DNA of 64,000 bases from Oscillospiraceae bacterium. Its GTDB lineage: Bacteria; Bacillota; Clostridia; Oscillospirales; Oscillospiraceae. Shown here in pieces: positions 41,929 to 48,825 of this stretch. Within the stretch, counting starts at the first letter, position 1; each line of letters opens with the position of its first letter. The notes under the pieces are model-generated. The model made no database searches. It saw only the letters and a program-made list of their open reading frames with translations, and was not told the origin of the DNA. Both the position numbers and the translations under genes were made by a program. Location: positions 1 to 64,000 of the forward strand of contig JAAWPV010000005.1 in assembly GCA_022800215.1 (NCBI GenBank), read 5' to 3'.

Positions 41929-43121
41929 CACTGCAGCCCGCCCATCTGAAAGTCCTGCTCTGGGGAGTCAGCCATCAGCTCGTCCAAACCTAAAGTCCCA
42001 TGATAGGAGATATACCCGTTCTCAACGAACTGCCCCTGCTCCTGACTCATCCGCTGCTTTGCATAGCCTGCAAAGTCGTAGAAGCCCTCCAGATTGTCAT
42101 CGTAATCGAAGCGCCCGGACTCCTGGATCATGTACTTGCCGTACTCCTCTGGGGTCTTGACCTTGAGGATGAACTCAAACAGCTCCAGATTCTCCGCCAG
42201 ATGCTTTACCTGCATAGCGCTCTGCGGCTGGGCGAAGGTGATGGCAGCACCAAATTTTATCAGTTCGTTGTGTTTAAGGGCGGCAATAGCTCTGCACATC
42301 TCATTCAGGGCGGTCAGGCTTTCTTGCTCTAAATTGGGAACGCAGCCCAGGTTTTGCACGAAAATCGAATCGACCTTAAAGCGAATCTGTTCCACATCTC
42401 CTGTCTTTCCCCTGGCAAGGGCGTGTTCAAGCTGCCGGTCTGTCATAGGGAGGCAGAGAAGCGTCATATTCTCCACATCCTCCGGCTCGGAAAGCGGGGT
42501 CGCCTCTAACACCAACGGATGAATATCGTACAGATATGGCGGGAACGGACCCCCACGGTACAGCGGCTCCAGCTCCATGCCGTTGTCGTAGACCACACCA
42601 TAGGGCGTGACAACACCTGTACCACTGTCGATCAACAGGAGGGCGGTTTCTTCACCGTCCAGATTCTCCAATTCCTCCGTGCTGGCACAGCCGCCGTTCA
42701 GGTTCATATAGTGATCTTTGCCGATCCGTTCCAAATCAGAGAAGTCAGTGATCACTGTTGCCTGCTGGCAACAGAAAGTCAGGTTGATGAAATCCTTGAT
42801 GTCAGTCAGATCGAGCTTTTTCGCCATCGCCTGGAATTGGTCATCCTCGCATCCTGCAGTGAAGCTGTCCAGCCGCTTGGCCAAATAGTCCAGCTCATCC
42901 ACATTGACATATTGACCTTCGAGAGCTTTCAGCACCGGCCAATCAGAGATAATGGTTTCCACATAGCAATCTTGCTTGACAGCATCACCCATTTGTTGTT
43001 CGGTCAGCAGACCTATGGAATGGTCGTATTCATCCTGCGCTAAAGGGAAGGGGATCGTCACAACTCCCAGTACGATACGGTCTGAGTTGCAAAGAACAGC
43101 TTGGAAAATCGGTTTTGTCAT
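41928..43121 (-). CDS. ArdA-like anti-restriction protein (long form)
   Basis: 397 residues, acidic, with AAAGGAG upstream. The first unit runs FQAVLCNSDRIVLGVVTIPFP, then ELDYLAKRLDSFTAGCEDDQ, then FINLTFCCQQATVITDFSDLERIGK. A central strand region has the TLLCLPMTD element typical of long Clostridial ArdA-like proteins. The second unit contains LNEMCRAIAALKHNELIKFGA, AENLELFEFILKV and FYDFAGYAKQRMSQEQGQFVENGYIS. Two ArdA-like units in one chain would make a longer DNA mimic. It ends PEQDFQMGGLQ, part of the shared-tail set. It is coupled to the ADP-ribosyltransferase-like gene by overlap. Confidence 0.68.
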   Translation of the reverse strand: MTKPIFQAVLCNSDRIVLGVVTIPFPLAQDEYDHSIGLLTEQQMGDAVKQDCYVETIISDWPVLKALEGQYVNVDELDYLAKRLDSFTAGCEDDQFQAMAKKLDLTDIKDFINLTFCCQQATVITDFSDLERIGKDHYMNLNGGCASTEELENLDGEETALLLIDSGTGVVTPYGVVYDNGMELEPLYRGGPFPPYLYDIHPLVLEATPLSEPEDVENMTLLCLPMTDRQLEHALARGKTGDVEQIRFKVDSIFVQNLGCVPNLEQESLTALNEMCRAIAALKHNELIKFGAAITFAQPQSAMQVKHLAENLELFEFILKVKTPEEYGKYMIQESGRFDYDDNLEGFYDFAGYAKQRMSQEQGQFVENGYISYHGTLGLDELMADSPEQDFQMGGLQ

Positions 43122-43157
43122 AGGTTATTTGCTCCTTTCTTGAGTAGATGGATCAAC

Positions 43158-43322
43158 TCATTCACCCTTGGCGAAGGGGTGATTCTTTTTCTCTCTGGAA
43201 TTTCGCCCATAGACTATAGGCTTTTTCCTCGGCGGTGGATTATCCCGGCCCCCTCTGTCTGGGGACATCATCATGCGCTCGTACTTCTCGTACTTTGTGC
43301 CGCTCATAAAATACTTTGCCAT
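43158..43322 (-). CDS. 54-aa basic ICE protein
   Basis: Small gene from the ATG at 43322 with AAAGGAGCAGAG directly upstream. The product is very basic: MAKYFMSGTKYEKYERMMMS, then DRGGRDNPPPRKKPIVYGR and a lysine-rich end FAKGE. It lies between the terminator at 43358-43390 and the long ArdA-like gene, 36 nt before the latter. I recognise no family. Its small, basic, probably unfolded build suggests nucleic acid or acidic-protein binding, and it is encoded next to very acidic proteins. Confidence 0.6.
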   Translation of the reverse strand: MAKYFMSGTKYEKYERMMMSPDRGGRDNPPPRKKPIVYGRNSREKKNHPFAKGE

Positions 43323-43357
43323 CTCTGCTCCTTTCCGGCCACGCTCCGAAAGGCAGC

Positions 43358-43390
43358 AAAAAAGGCCACTGTCCCTCTCGGAACACGGCC
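43358..43390 (-). terminator. Terminator/attenuator after the first ICE gene
   Basis: GGCC-based imperfect stem (43364-43390) followed on the minus strand by TTTTTT. It lies between the 161-aa gene and the 54-aa gene, and resembles the CGGAAA-type hairpins near 2515 and 35140. Confidence 0.6.
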
Positions 43391-43402
43391 AATGTAAAGT
43401 AA

Positions 43403-43888
43403 TTATAGTTGCTGAGTCATGCCGGTGATATCTACCCCGTTTTGGACGCTTAGTTCAGCCTCGTTGGATTTATAAACGAGCTCATTTAAGTCGGGGACTG
43501 TTCGTTCTATCTGGGCAGCAGTATCTTTCAGAATTTGTTCTCTCTCTGCGGTTAGAGGATATTCACTCTCCAGCGTTTCATGGATGGAGCGGTAGATTTC
43601 CGTGAGCTGCTCGTCACTGAAGAGCTGCTCCGAAGGAAGCAGGCCGGAGCGGATGGTGAAGTCCTGCTTGGCGGCATCGTAATCATCTCCATAGTAGTGT
43701 CCCTGCCACAGAGAAGTATGGTTCTGCACCCATTCCCAGGTAACGAACTCCATTCCAAACCTTGTCTGGTGTCCTGCCAGAACCACATTGTTGAATTCCG
43801 CCAGCGCACGGTAGTCACCGTCCAGACCGCTGGCTTTGATTTGGGGTGCTTGTTCCATGAATTTCATATATTCTTTACTGTGCTCCAT
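43403..43888 (-). CDS. Hypothetical acidic protein, first gene at the right end of the ICE
   Basis: 161 residues with GGAGGAATT upstream. It is helical and acidic, with an aromatic stretch FVTWEWVQNHTSLWQGHYYGDDYDAAKQDF (residues ~48-77) and helices LTEIYRSIHETLESEYPL and LKDTAAQIERTVPDL. It ends DITGMTQQL, again a short Met/Gln tail. It has no recognised family. As the first gene of the right-hand operon it would be among the first expressed after entry into a recipient, together with the ArdA-like genes. Confidence 0.65.
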   Translation of the reverse strand: MEHSKEYMKFMEQAPQIKASGLDGDYRALAEFNNVVLAGHQTRFGMEFVTWEWVQNHTSLWQGHYYGDDYDAAKQDFTIRSGLLPSEQLFSDEQLTEIYRSIHETLESEYPLTAEREQILKDTAAQIERTVPDLNELVYKSNEAELSVQNGVDITGMTQQL

Positions 43889-43899
43889 TTTGAATTCCT

Positions 43900-44081
43900 C
43901 CGTTTCAATTTTTATAGGGATGCGAACCCTGCACGGTATGTTTTCAATGAATTATTCGAGCGTTCTATCGAGGAGAAAAAAGTTGTGATGAAAAATTGAG
44001 ATGATGCGAACCGGAAGGGGAGCGACTGAGCTACTGCCCTTCAAAACAAAAGCTTTCTCATAGTAAAAATGGGCACAAGAA
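43900..44081. other. Gene-free ICE/chromosome junction with tRNA-like fragments
   Basis: No gene seen. The sequence GATGCGAACC, which in the tRNA-Ala gene covers the anticodon loop and stem (44153-44162), recurs at 43920-43929 as GATGCGAACC and at 44003-44012. The latter is followed by GACTGAGCTAC at 44024-44034, matching the D-arm part of the same tRNA in the same order. This looks like a degraded partial tRNA copy, as left by insertion or excision at a tRNA attachment site. Confidence 0.45.
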
Positions 44082-44116
44082 AAGGCCGTGAAATCATTGA
44101 TTTCACGGCCTTTTTT
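44082..44116. terminator. Terminator of the tRNA-Ala transcript
   Basis: Near-perfect AAGGCCGTGAAAT / ATTTCACGGCCTT stem with a short loop and T-runs on both sides, lying one base beyond the tRNA 3' end. Confidence 0.85.
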
Positions 44117-44117
44117 G

Positions 44118-44193
44118 TGGTGGACTCGAAGGGATTCGAACCCTCGACCTCTCGGATGCGAACCGAACGCTCTCCCAACTGAGCTACGAGCCC
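44118..44193 (-). tRNA. tRNA-Ala (CGC)
   Basis: 76 nt including an encoded CCA. Acceptor stem GGGCTCG/CGAGTCC with the G3-U70 pair that marks alanine tRNAs. D-arm GCTC/GAGC. Anticodon loop TTCGCAT, giving anticodon CGC (codon GCG). T-arm GAGGG-TTCGAAT-CCCTT. It sits exactly at the border of the mobile element, with its 3' end facing the element, the standard arrangement for tRNA attachment sites. Confidence 0.95.
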
Positions 44194-44219
44194 AAATGAC
44201 GGTATTTTATTGTGATTTA

Positions 44220-44266
44220 GGGCCTGCTTAGCGTACCGCTTGCTCTCCCAACTGCGCTACAGGCCC
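44220..44266 (-). pseudogene. tRNA relic, 47 nt, with intact acceptor stem
   Basis: Minus strand GGGCCTGTAGCGCAGTTGGG then AGAGC matches the 5' half of a tRNA (acceptor and D-arm, most like tRNA-Ile). It then jumps to a small AGCG-GTA-CGCT hairpin and a CAGGCCC that pairs perfectly with the 5' GGGCCTG. The anticodon and T-arms are missing and there is no CCA. It lies between the promoter at 44287-44315 and tRNA-Ala, so it is probably transcribed as part of the tRNA leader. Confidence 0.7.
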
Positions 44267-44286
44267 ATATTGCTTAAAGCCTATCT

Positions 44287-44315
44287 ATTATAGCAGTAAA
44301 ATCAAAACCTGTAAA
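44287..44315 (-). promoter_or_regulatory. Promoter of the tRNA transcript
   Basis: Minus-strand TTTACA (44315-44310), 17-nt spacer, TATAAT (44292-44287). Transcription would begin just before the tRNA relic and continue into tRNA-Ala. Confidence 0.75.
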
Positions 44316-44358
44316 GAGCTTTTTCAAAAATCGCTCCGGAAAAAATTGATTTCTATGG

Positions 44359-44387
44359 TTGATAAATTCGGGAAAATGTAGTATCAT
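44359..44387 (+). promoter_or_regulatory. Promoter of the SRP RNA gene
   Basis: TTGATA, 17-nt spacer, TATCAT, about 30 nt before the first paired bases of the SRP RNA. Confidence 0.65.
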
Positions 44388-44417
44388 ATTTTTGTATCTG
44401 CCTGTCCATGGCCGAAA

Positions 44418-44724
44418 TCTTCCGGCCTGAGGCAAGACCGCGCTAACCGGGGAGATAGCGGTGCCCTGTACCTGCAATCCGCTACAGCAGGGGCGAATCC
44501 CGGCCCCCGGAGCCGCGCTGTGTCGTCTGACCCAGATGTGCAGTGATGAAGGATCGGTCCCGCGCAACGTTCGCCCGTGAACCGTGTCAGGCGGGGAACC
44601 GAGCAGCACTAAGCGGAATCGAGCGTGTGCCGTGGGCGTGCCGCTCCCGAGCCGGCTATCTGGGTAACGGGCATAGCGTGTGTTTCAAAGGCCGGTGCGC
44701 GGTCTTGCCGCAGGCCGGAGACGG
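44418..44724 (+). ncRNA. ffs: Signal recognition particle RNA, large bacterial type
   Basis: The 5' end (TTCCGGCCTGAGGCAAGACC) pairs with the 3' end (GGTCTTGCCGCAGGCCGGAG). The Alu part carries GCTAACCGGGGAGATAGCGG and the TGCCCTGTA/CAGCAGGGG helices. Domain IV has GTGTCAGGCGGGGAACC then GAGCAGCACTAAG, with the conserved GGAA tetraloop and the asymmetric AGCA bulge that binds Ffh. At about 300 nt it is the long Firmicutes form (scRNA/6S type). Its place directly before dnaX is conserved synteny in Firmicutes. Confidence 0.93.
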
Positions 44725-44763
44725 GGAAGAAGGGGAGGACCTTTCTTCCTCGTCCCTTATTTA
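44720..44763 (+). terminator. Terminator of the SRP RNA
   Basis: GACGGGGAAGAAGG and CCTTTCTTCCTCGTC arms with a short loop, then CCTTATTT. It lies immediately upstream of the dnaX ribosome binding site. Confidence 0.7.
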
Positions 44764-44777
44764 AAGAGGTGATTGCA

Positions 44778-46535
44778 GTGTATCAAGCCCTTTACCGAAA
44801 GTGGAGACCCCGCACCTTTGACGATGTGGTGGGCCAGAGCCATATCACCGATACCCTCAAGCGTCAGGTTCAGGACGGGCGTCTTTCTCACGCCTACCTG
44901 TTTACCGGCACCCGGGGCACCGGCAAGACCACCTGCGCCAAAATTTTGGCCCGGGCAGTGAACTGCGAGCATCCGGTGGACGGCAATCCCTGCAACGAGT
45001 GTGCGGCCTGCCGGGGCATTGAGGACGGCTCGGTGATGGACGTGCTGGAGTTGGACGCCGCCTCCAATAACGGCGTAGACCAGGTCCGTGCTCTTCGGGA
45101 CGAGGCGGTCTATTCTCCCGCCGCCGTCCGCAAGCGGGTGTACATCGTGGACGAGGTCCATATGCTCTCCACCGCCGCCTTCAACGCCCTTCTGAAGATT
45201 TTGGAGGAGCCCCCCGAGCACCTCATGTTCATCCTGGCCACCACCGAGCTCCACAAGGTCCCCGCCACCATCAAATCCCGCTGTCAGCAGTTTGCCTTCA
45301 AGCGGATCTCCCCCCTGGACATCGCCGGGCGGCTCAAGATTGTGGCCCGGGAAGAGGGCATCCCTCTGACCAATGAGGGGGCCGCTCTGCTGGCCCGGCT
45401 GGCCGACGGCGGAATGCGGGATGCCCTGTCCCTGCTGGACCAGTGCGCCACCGGATCAGAGGGCGCGGAGCTGGGGGAGCAGGAGATTTTGGACTCCCTG
45501 GGCCTTGCGGGCAATGTGGAGACCGCCGCTTTGATGAACGAGATCGCCGCCCATGACGCCGGCGCCGCCCTGGAGCGGCTGGACAGGCTCTATGCCGCCG
45601 GCAAAGATGTGGGCAGTTTGTTGAACGAACTTTCGTCCTTGACCCGGGACCTTCTCATCCGCAAAACCGCTCCCAGGGGGGGCAGCGCCCTGCTCACGGG
45701 GGGCTATGATGAACAGAGCCTTCGGGGCCTGGACCAGGCTTTGACGAGTCCCCGGCTGGCCCAGATGCTGGGCCAGATCCAGTCCACCACCGCTGATCTG
45801 GGCCGCAGTGCCAACCGGCGGGTGGATGCGGAATTGTGCCTCATCCGTCTTTGTGACGAGACGCTGGACGATTCTCCCGCCGGACTCAACGCCCGGCTTT
45901 CCCGGTTGGAGGAGCTGGCCTCCGGCGGCGGATTTTCCGCTCCTCCGGCTCGGCCTGGGGTAAAGCCGGAGGCACCCCGGACTGCCCCGGCTCCCACGCC
46001 CCCCCAGACCCCTGCGGCGCCCCCCAAAGAGGAGGACTTGCCCCCCTGGGACATGGAGCCGCCCCCTGCGCCCCAAGAGCGGGTGGCCCCGACACGGGAG
46101 CAAGCCTCGGCAGTACAAACACAGGAGCCGCCTGCGGAGCGGAAGGCTCCTTCTGAAGTCCCGGCGTCCCAACCACCGGCATCAACTGCGGCGGTGGGGG
46201 ATTTCTGGCCCGGCATGGTGGCAAGTCTCAAGGGCCGCATCCCCATGGGGGAGTATAGCTTCCTCTCCAACCCCGCCATGGTGAAGGGGGCCATCGACGG
46301 TCCCGTCCTGACCCTGTGGACACAGAGCGATTTCGTGAAGAATATGATCTCCAAGCCGGGTATCCTGGCGGCCATCGACAAGGCGGCCAAGCTGCTGCCC
46401 GGCGCACCCTACCGGGTGACGGTAACGGTGGGTGTACCCCCGGTGCAAACGGCTCTGGCACCCCGGGAGAAAGAGCATGACAATCTGGATGACCTGCTTG
46501 CCGGGGAGTTCAGCGACATTATTACGGAGGAGTGA
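44778..46535 (+). CDS. dnaX: DNA polymerase III subunit gamma/tau
   Basis: 585 residues from the GTG at 44778 with AAGAGGTG seven bases upstream; the open frame back to 44625 runs through the SRP RNA and is not coding. AAA+ clamp-loader ATPase: Walker A GTRGTGKT (44-51), zinc-binding cysteines at 63, 72, 75 and 78, and the DEVHML Walker B. Domain III follows, then a Pro/Ala-rich linker (~395-475) and a tau-like C-terminal domain. It loads the sliding clamp and holds the replisome together. ybaB follows after 6 nt. Confidence 0.95.
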   Translation: MYQALYRKWRPRTFDDVVGQSHITDTLKRQVQDGRLSHAYLFTGTRGTGKTTCAKILARAVNCEHPVDGNPCNECAACRGIEDGSVMDVLELDAASNNGVDQVRALRDEAVYSPAAVRKRVYIVDEVHMLSTAAFNALLKILEEPPEHLMFILATTELHKVPATIKSRCQQFAFKRISPLDIAGRLKIVAREEGIPLTNEGAALLARLADGGMRDALSLLDQCATGSEGAELGEQEILDSLGLAGNVETAALMNEIAAHDAGAALERLDRLYAAGKDVGSLLNELSSLTRDLLIRKTAPRGGSALLTGGYDEQSLRGLDQALTSPRLAQMLGQIQSTTADLGRSANRRVDAELCLIRLCDETLDDSPAGLNARLSRLEELASGGGFSAPPARPGVKPEAPRTAPAPTPPQTPAAPPKEEDLPPWDMEPPPAPQERVAPTREQASAVQTQEPPAERKAPSEVPASQPPASTAAVGDFWPGMVASLKGRIPMGEYSFLSNPAMVKGAIDGPVLTLWTQSDFVKNMISKPGILAAIDKAAKLLPGAPYRVTVTVGVPPVQTALAPREKEHDNLDDLLAGEFSDIITEE

Positions 46536-46541
46536 GCGAAA

Positions 46542-46907
46542 ATGGCGAAGGGATTCAACAGCCGCGGCTTTGGAGGTAAAGGTATGGGCGGCATGGGAGG
46601 CATGGGCGGCGGCATGAATATGAACATGATGAAGCAGGTTCAGAAAATGCAGCAGGACATGGCCAAGATGCAGGAGGAGCTGGCGGCGAAGACCTACACG
46701 GCCCAGGCGGGCGGCGGCGCGGTCACCGCTGAAGTCAACGGCCAGCATCAGCTTTTGGGCGTGACCATTGACCCTGACGTGCTGGATCCTGACGACGTGG
46801 AGATGCTTCAGGACATGGTGGTGGCCGCTGTCAACGAGGCCATGCGCACCGCCGAGGCGGACGCCGCCGCTTCCATGCAGGCCATCACCGGCGGCCTGGG
46901 GCTGTAA
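46542..46907 (+). CDS. ybaB: YbaB/EbfC nucleoid-associated protein
   Basis: 121 residues. A Gly/Met-rich N-terminal extension (SRGFGGKGMGGMGGMGGGM) precedes the YbaB core: NMMKQVQKMQQDMAKMQEEL, then YTAQAGGGAVTAEVNGQHQL and a DPDDVEMLQDMVVAAVNEAM helix. It forms a dimeric DNA-binding tweezer. It is in an operon with dnaX. recR, the usual third gene, does not follow; a DUF362 protein does. The Gly/Met-rich N-terminus is typical of Firmicutes members. Confidence 0.95.
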   Translation: MAKGFNSRGFGGKGMGGMGGMGGGMNMNMMKQVQKMQQDMAKMQEELAAKTYTAQAGGGAVTAEVNGQHQLLGVTIDPDVLDPDDVEMLQDMVVAAVNEAMRTAEADAAASMQAITGGLGL

Positions 46908-46961
46908 AAAGAATAGAAAACCGTTTCAAACCACAAAATATTTTTGAAAGGGGAACCAAAG

Positions 46962-48086
46962 ATGAGCGCATCCAAGGTCCATTTTACCGACTTCCGCGTG
47001 CCTGTTGGCACCAGCCAGCTGGAAAAGCTCCGCCGGCTCATCGACCGGGCGGGCCTGGGCACCATGGATCTCAACAACAAGTTCGTCTGCATCAAAATGC
47101 ATTTCGGCGAGCCGGGCAACCTCACTTTCCTGCGGCCCAACTACGCCAAGGTGGTGGCCGACTACGTCAAGAGCAAGGGGGGCATCCCCTTCCTCTGCGA
47201 CTGCAACACCCTCTATGTGGGCCGGCGGAAGAACGCCATCGAGCACATGGACGCCGCCTATGAGAACGGCTTTTCCCCCTTCTCCACCGGCTGCCAGATC
47301 ATCATTGGCGACGGCCTCAAGGGTACCGACGACGTGGAGGTGCCCGTGGTGGGCGGCGAGTACGTAAAGATGGCCAAGATCGGCCGGGCGGTGATGGACG
47401 CCGATGTGTTCATCTCTCTGACCCACTTCAAGGGCCACGAGTCCACCAGCTTCGGCGGCGCCATCAAGAACATCGGCATGGGCTGCGGCAGCCGGGCGGG
47501 CAAGATGGAGCAGCATAACTCCGGCAAGCCCATCGTCCACCCGGAAACCTGCGTGGGTTGTCACGTCTGCGCCCGCCACTGCGGCCAGGACGCCATCTCC
47601 TACGGCTCCGACGGCAAGGCCATCATCGACCATGACAAGTGCGTGGGCTGCGGCCGCTGCATCGGCGCCTGCAACTTTGACGCCATCGAGAACCCCGACT
47701 GGTCCAGCAACCGGATGCTGAACCTGAAAATGGCCGAGTACGCCAAGGCGGTGGTGGATGGCCGTCCCTGCTTCCACATCAGCCTTGTCCGGGATATCTC
47801 CCCCAACTGCGACTGCCACGGGGAGAACGACGTGCCCATCCTGCCTGACGTGGGTATGTTCGCCTCCTTCGACCCGGTAGCCCTGGACCAGGCCTGTGTG
47901 GACGCCTGCCTGAAGCAGACGCCCCTTCCCGGCGGCCAGTTGGCCCGGATCATGGCCCAGCCCGGCTTCTTCGACAAGGGCGACCATTTTGTCAACAGCG
48001 GCGAGGGCACCGAGTGGAGAAGCTGCCTGGAGCACGCCGAGGAGATCGGCGTCGGTACCCGGGAATACGAGCTGGTGGAGATGTGA
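46962..48086 (+). CDS. DUF362 domain protein with two 4Fe-4S centres
   Basis: 374 residues from the ATG at 46962 (AAGGGG upstream); an in-frame TTG at 46944 is less likely. The N-terminal ~180 residues are a DUF362 domain ([60 protein letters not shown]). It continues with two ferredoxin motifs: [11 protein letters not shown] then [11 protein letters not shown], giving two [4Fe-4S] clusters. A C-terminal part returns to DUF362-like sequence. It probably transfers electrons in a cytosolic redox reaction. The partner is unknown. deoC follows 28 nt later. Confidence 0.88.
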   Translation: MSASKVHFTDFRVPVGTSQLEKLRRLIDRAGLGTMDLNNKFVCIKMHFGEPGNLTFLRPNYAKVVADYVKSKGGIPFLCDCNTLYVGRRKNAIEHMDAAYENGFSPFSTGCQIIIGDGLKGTDDVEVPVVGGEYVKMAKIGRAVMDADVFISLTHFKGHESTSFGGAIKNIGMGCGSRAGKMEQHNSGKPIVHPETCVGCHVCARHCGQDAISYGSDGKAIIDHDKCVGCGRCIGACNFDAIENPDWSSNRMLNLKMAEYAKAVVDGRPCFHISLVRDISPNCDCHGENDVPILPDVGMFASFDPVALDQACVDACLKQTPLPGGQLARIMAQPGFFDKGDHFVNSGEGTEWRSCLEHAEEIGVGTREYELVEM

Positions 48087-48114
48087 CCTCTCCAAAGGAA
48101 AGGAAGGAACCGGT

Positions 48115-48780
48115 ATGGATTTGAAAGAGATTTTGTCCCACTGCGACCACACGCTTTTGAAGCAGGAAGCCACCTGGGAGCAGATCAAGGAAGTCTGCGA
48201 CGACGGCGTGAAGTTCGGCTGCGCCAGCGTCTGCATTCCGCCCGCCTACGTGAAGCGGGCCCAGGAGTATTTGGGGGATAAACTGAAGGTCTGCACCGTC
48301 ATCGGCTTCCCCAACGGCTACTCCACCACCGCTGTTAAGGTTTTTGAGACCGAGAACGCCATCCGCCACGGCGCCGATGAGATCGACATGGTCATCAACA
48401 TCGGCTGGGTGAAAAGCCAGCGCTGGGACCGCATTTTGGAGGAGATCAAGGCCGTGAAGCAGAGCTGCGGCGGCCGGATTTTGAAGGTCATCATCGAGAC
48501 CTGCCTTCTCACCGAGAAGGAGAAGATCAAGATGTGCGAGATCGTCACCGAGTCGGGGGCCGACTATATCAAGACTTCCACCGGCTTCTCCACCGCCGGG
48601 GCTACCCGGGAGGACGTGAAGCTTTTCAAGGAGCACGTGGGCCCCAACGTGAAGATCAAAGCCGCCGGCGGCATCTCCAGCCTCCAGGATGCCGAGGACT
48701 TTATCAACCTGGGCGCCGACCGCCTGGGCACCTCCCGCATCGTCAAGCTTGCCCAAGGACAACAAGGCGCGGGGTATTAA
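48115..48780 (+). CDS. deoC: Deoxyribose-phosphate aldolase
   Basis: 221 residues with AAGGAAGGAA upstream. Class I aldolase motifs: [20 protein letters not shown] at the N-terminus, VIGFPNGYS, then [13 protein letters not shown], the second lysine region [11 protein letters not shown], and the Schiff-base lysine in [14 protein letters not shown]. It splits deoxyribose-5-phosphate into glyceraldehyde-3-phosphate and acetaldehyde, recycling nucleosides. It is co-directional with the DUF362 gene. The standard length (~220) is complete. Confidence 0.95.
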   Translation: MDLKEILSHCDHTLLKQEATWEQIKEVCDDGVKFGCASVCIPPAYVKRAQEYLGDKLKVCTVIGFPNGYSTTAVKVFETENAIRHGADEIDMVINIGWVKSQRWDRILEEIKAVKQSCGGRILKVIIETCLLTEKEKIKMCEIVTESGADYIKTSTGFSTAGATREDVKLFKEHVGPNVKIKAAGGISSLQDAEDFINLGADRLGTSRIVKLAQGQQGAGY

Positions 48781-48783
48781 GTG

Positions 48784-48806
48784 GACAAAACAACCGTCCC
48801 CTTGTC
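48784..48806 (-). repeat. 23-bp imperfect palindromic repeat, copy D (reverse)
   Basis: Minus strand reads GACAAGGGGACGGTTGTTTTGTC. It lies directly after the deoC stop codon, in inverted orientation to copy E. Confidence 0.8.
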
Positions 48807-48825
48807 TCTTAATGAGGTGAACAAA

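Larger units (their letters stand above)
2276..44117. mobile_element. Integrative and conjugative element (Tn1549-like Firmicutes type); boundaries approximate
   Basis: Continuous block of about 40 genes, nearly all on the minus strand and many translationally coupled. It contains relaxase, VirD4, VirB4, PrgI, VirB6-like and NlpC/P60 proteins plus methylases, anti-restriction-like genes, a surface adhesin and a sortase. The right end is set by the tRNA-Ala gene at 44118 and the chromosomal SRP RNA-dnaX region. The left end is uncertain: transfer genes stop at 3643, small regulatory genes run to 2276, and no terminal repeat or recombinase gene is visible. Confidence 0.75.

Noticed and set aside
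43101..43397. 98-codon plus-strand frame
   Set aside because: It is antisense to the 54-aa minus-strand gene and the terminator, with no start signal.
44625..44777. N-terminal extension of dnaX
   Set aside because: It overlaps the SRP RNA and its terminator. The GTG at 44778 starts the conserved YQALYRKWRP.
48781..48825. Earlier GTG start for the low-GC gene
   Set aside because: Those codons are the 23-bp repeat. The GTG at 48826 has its own ribosome site.
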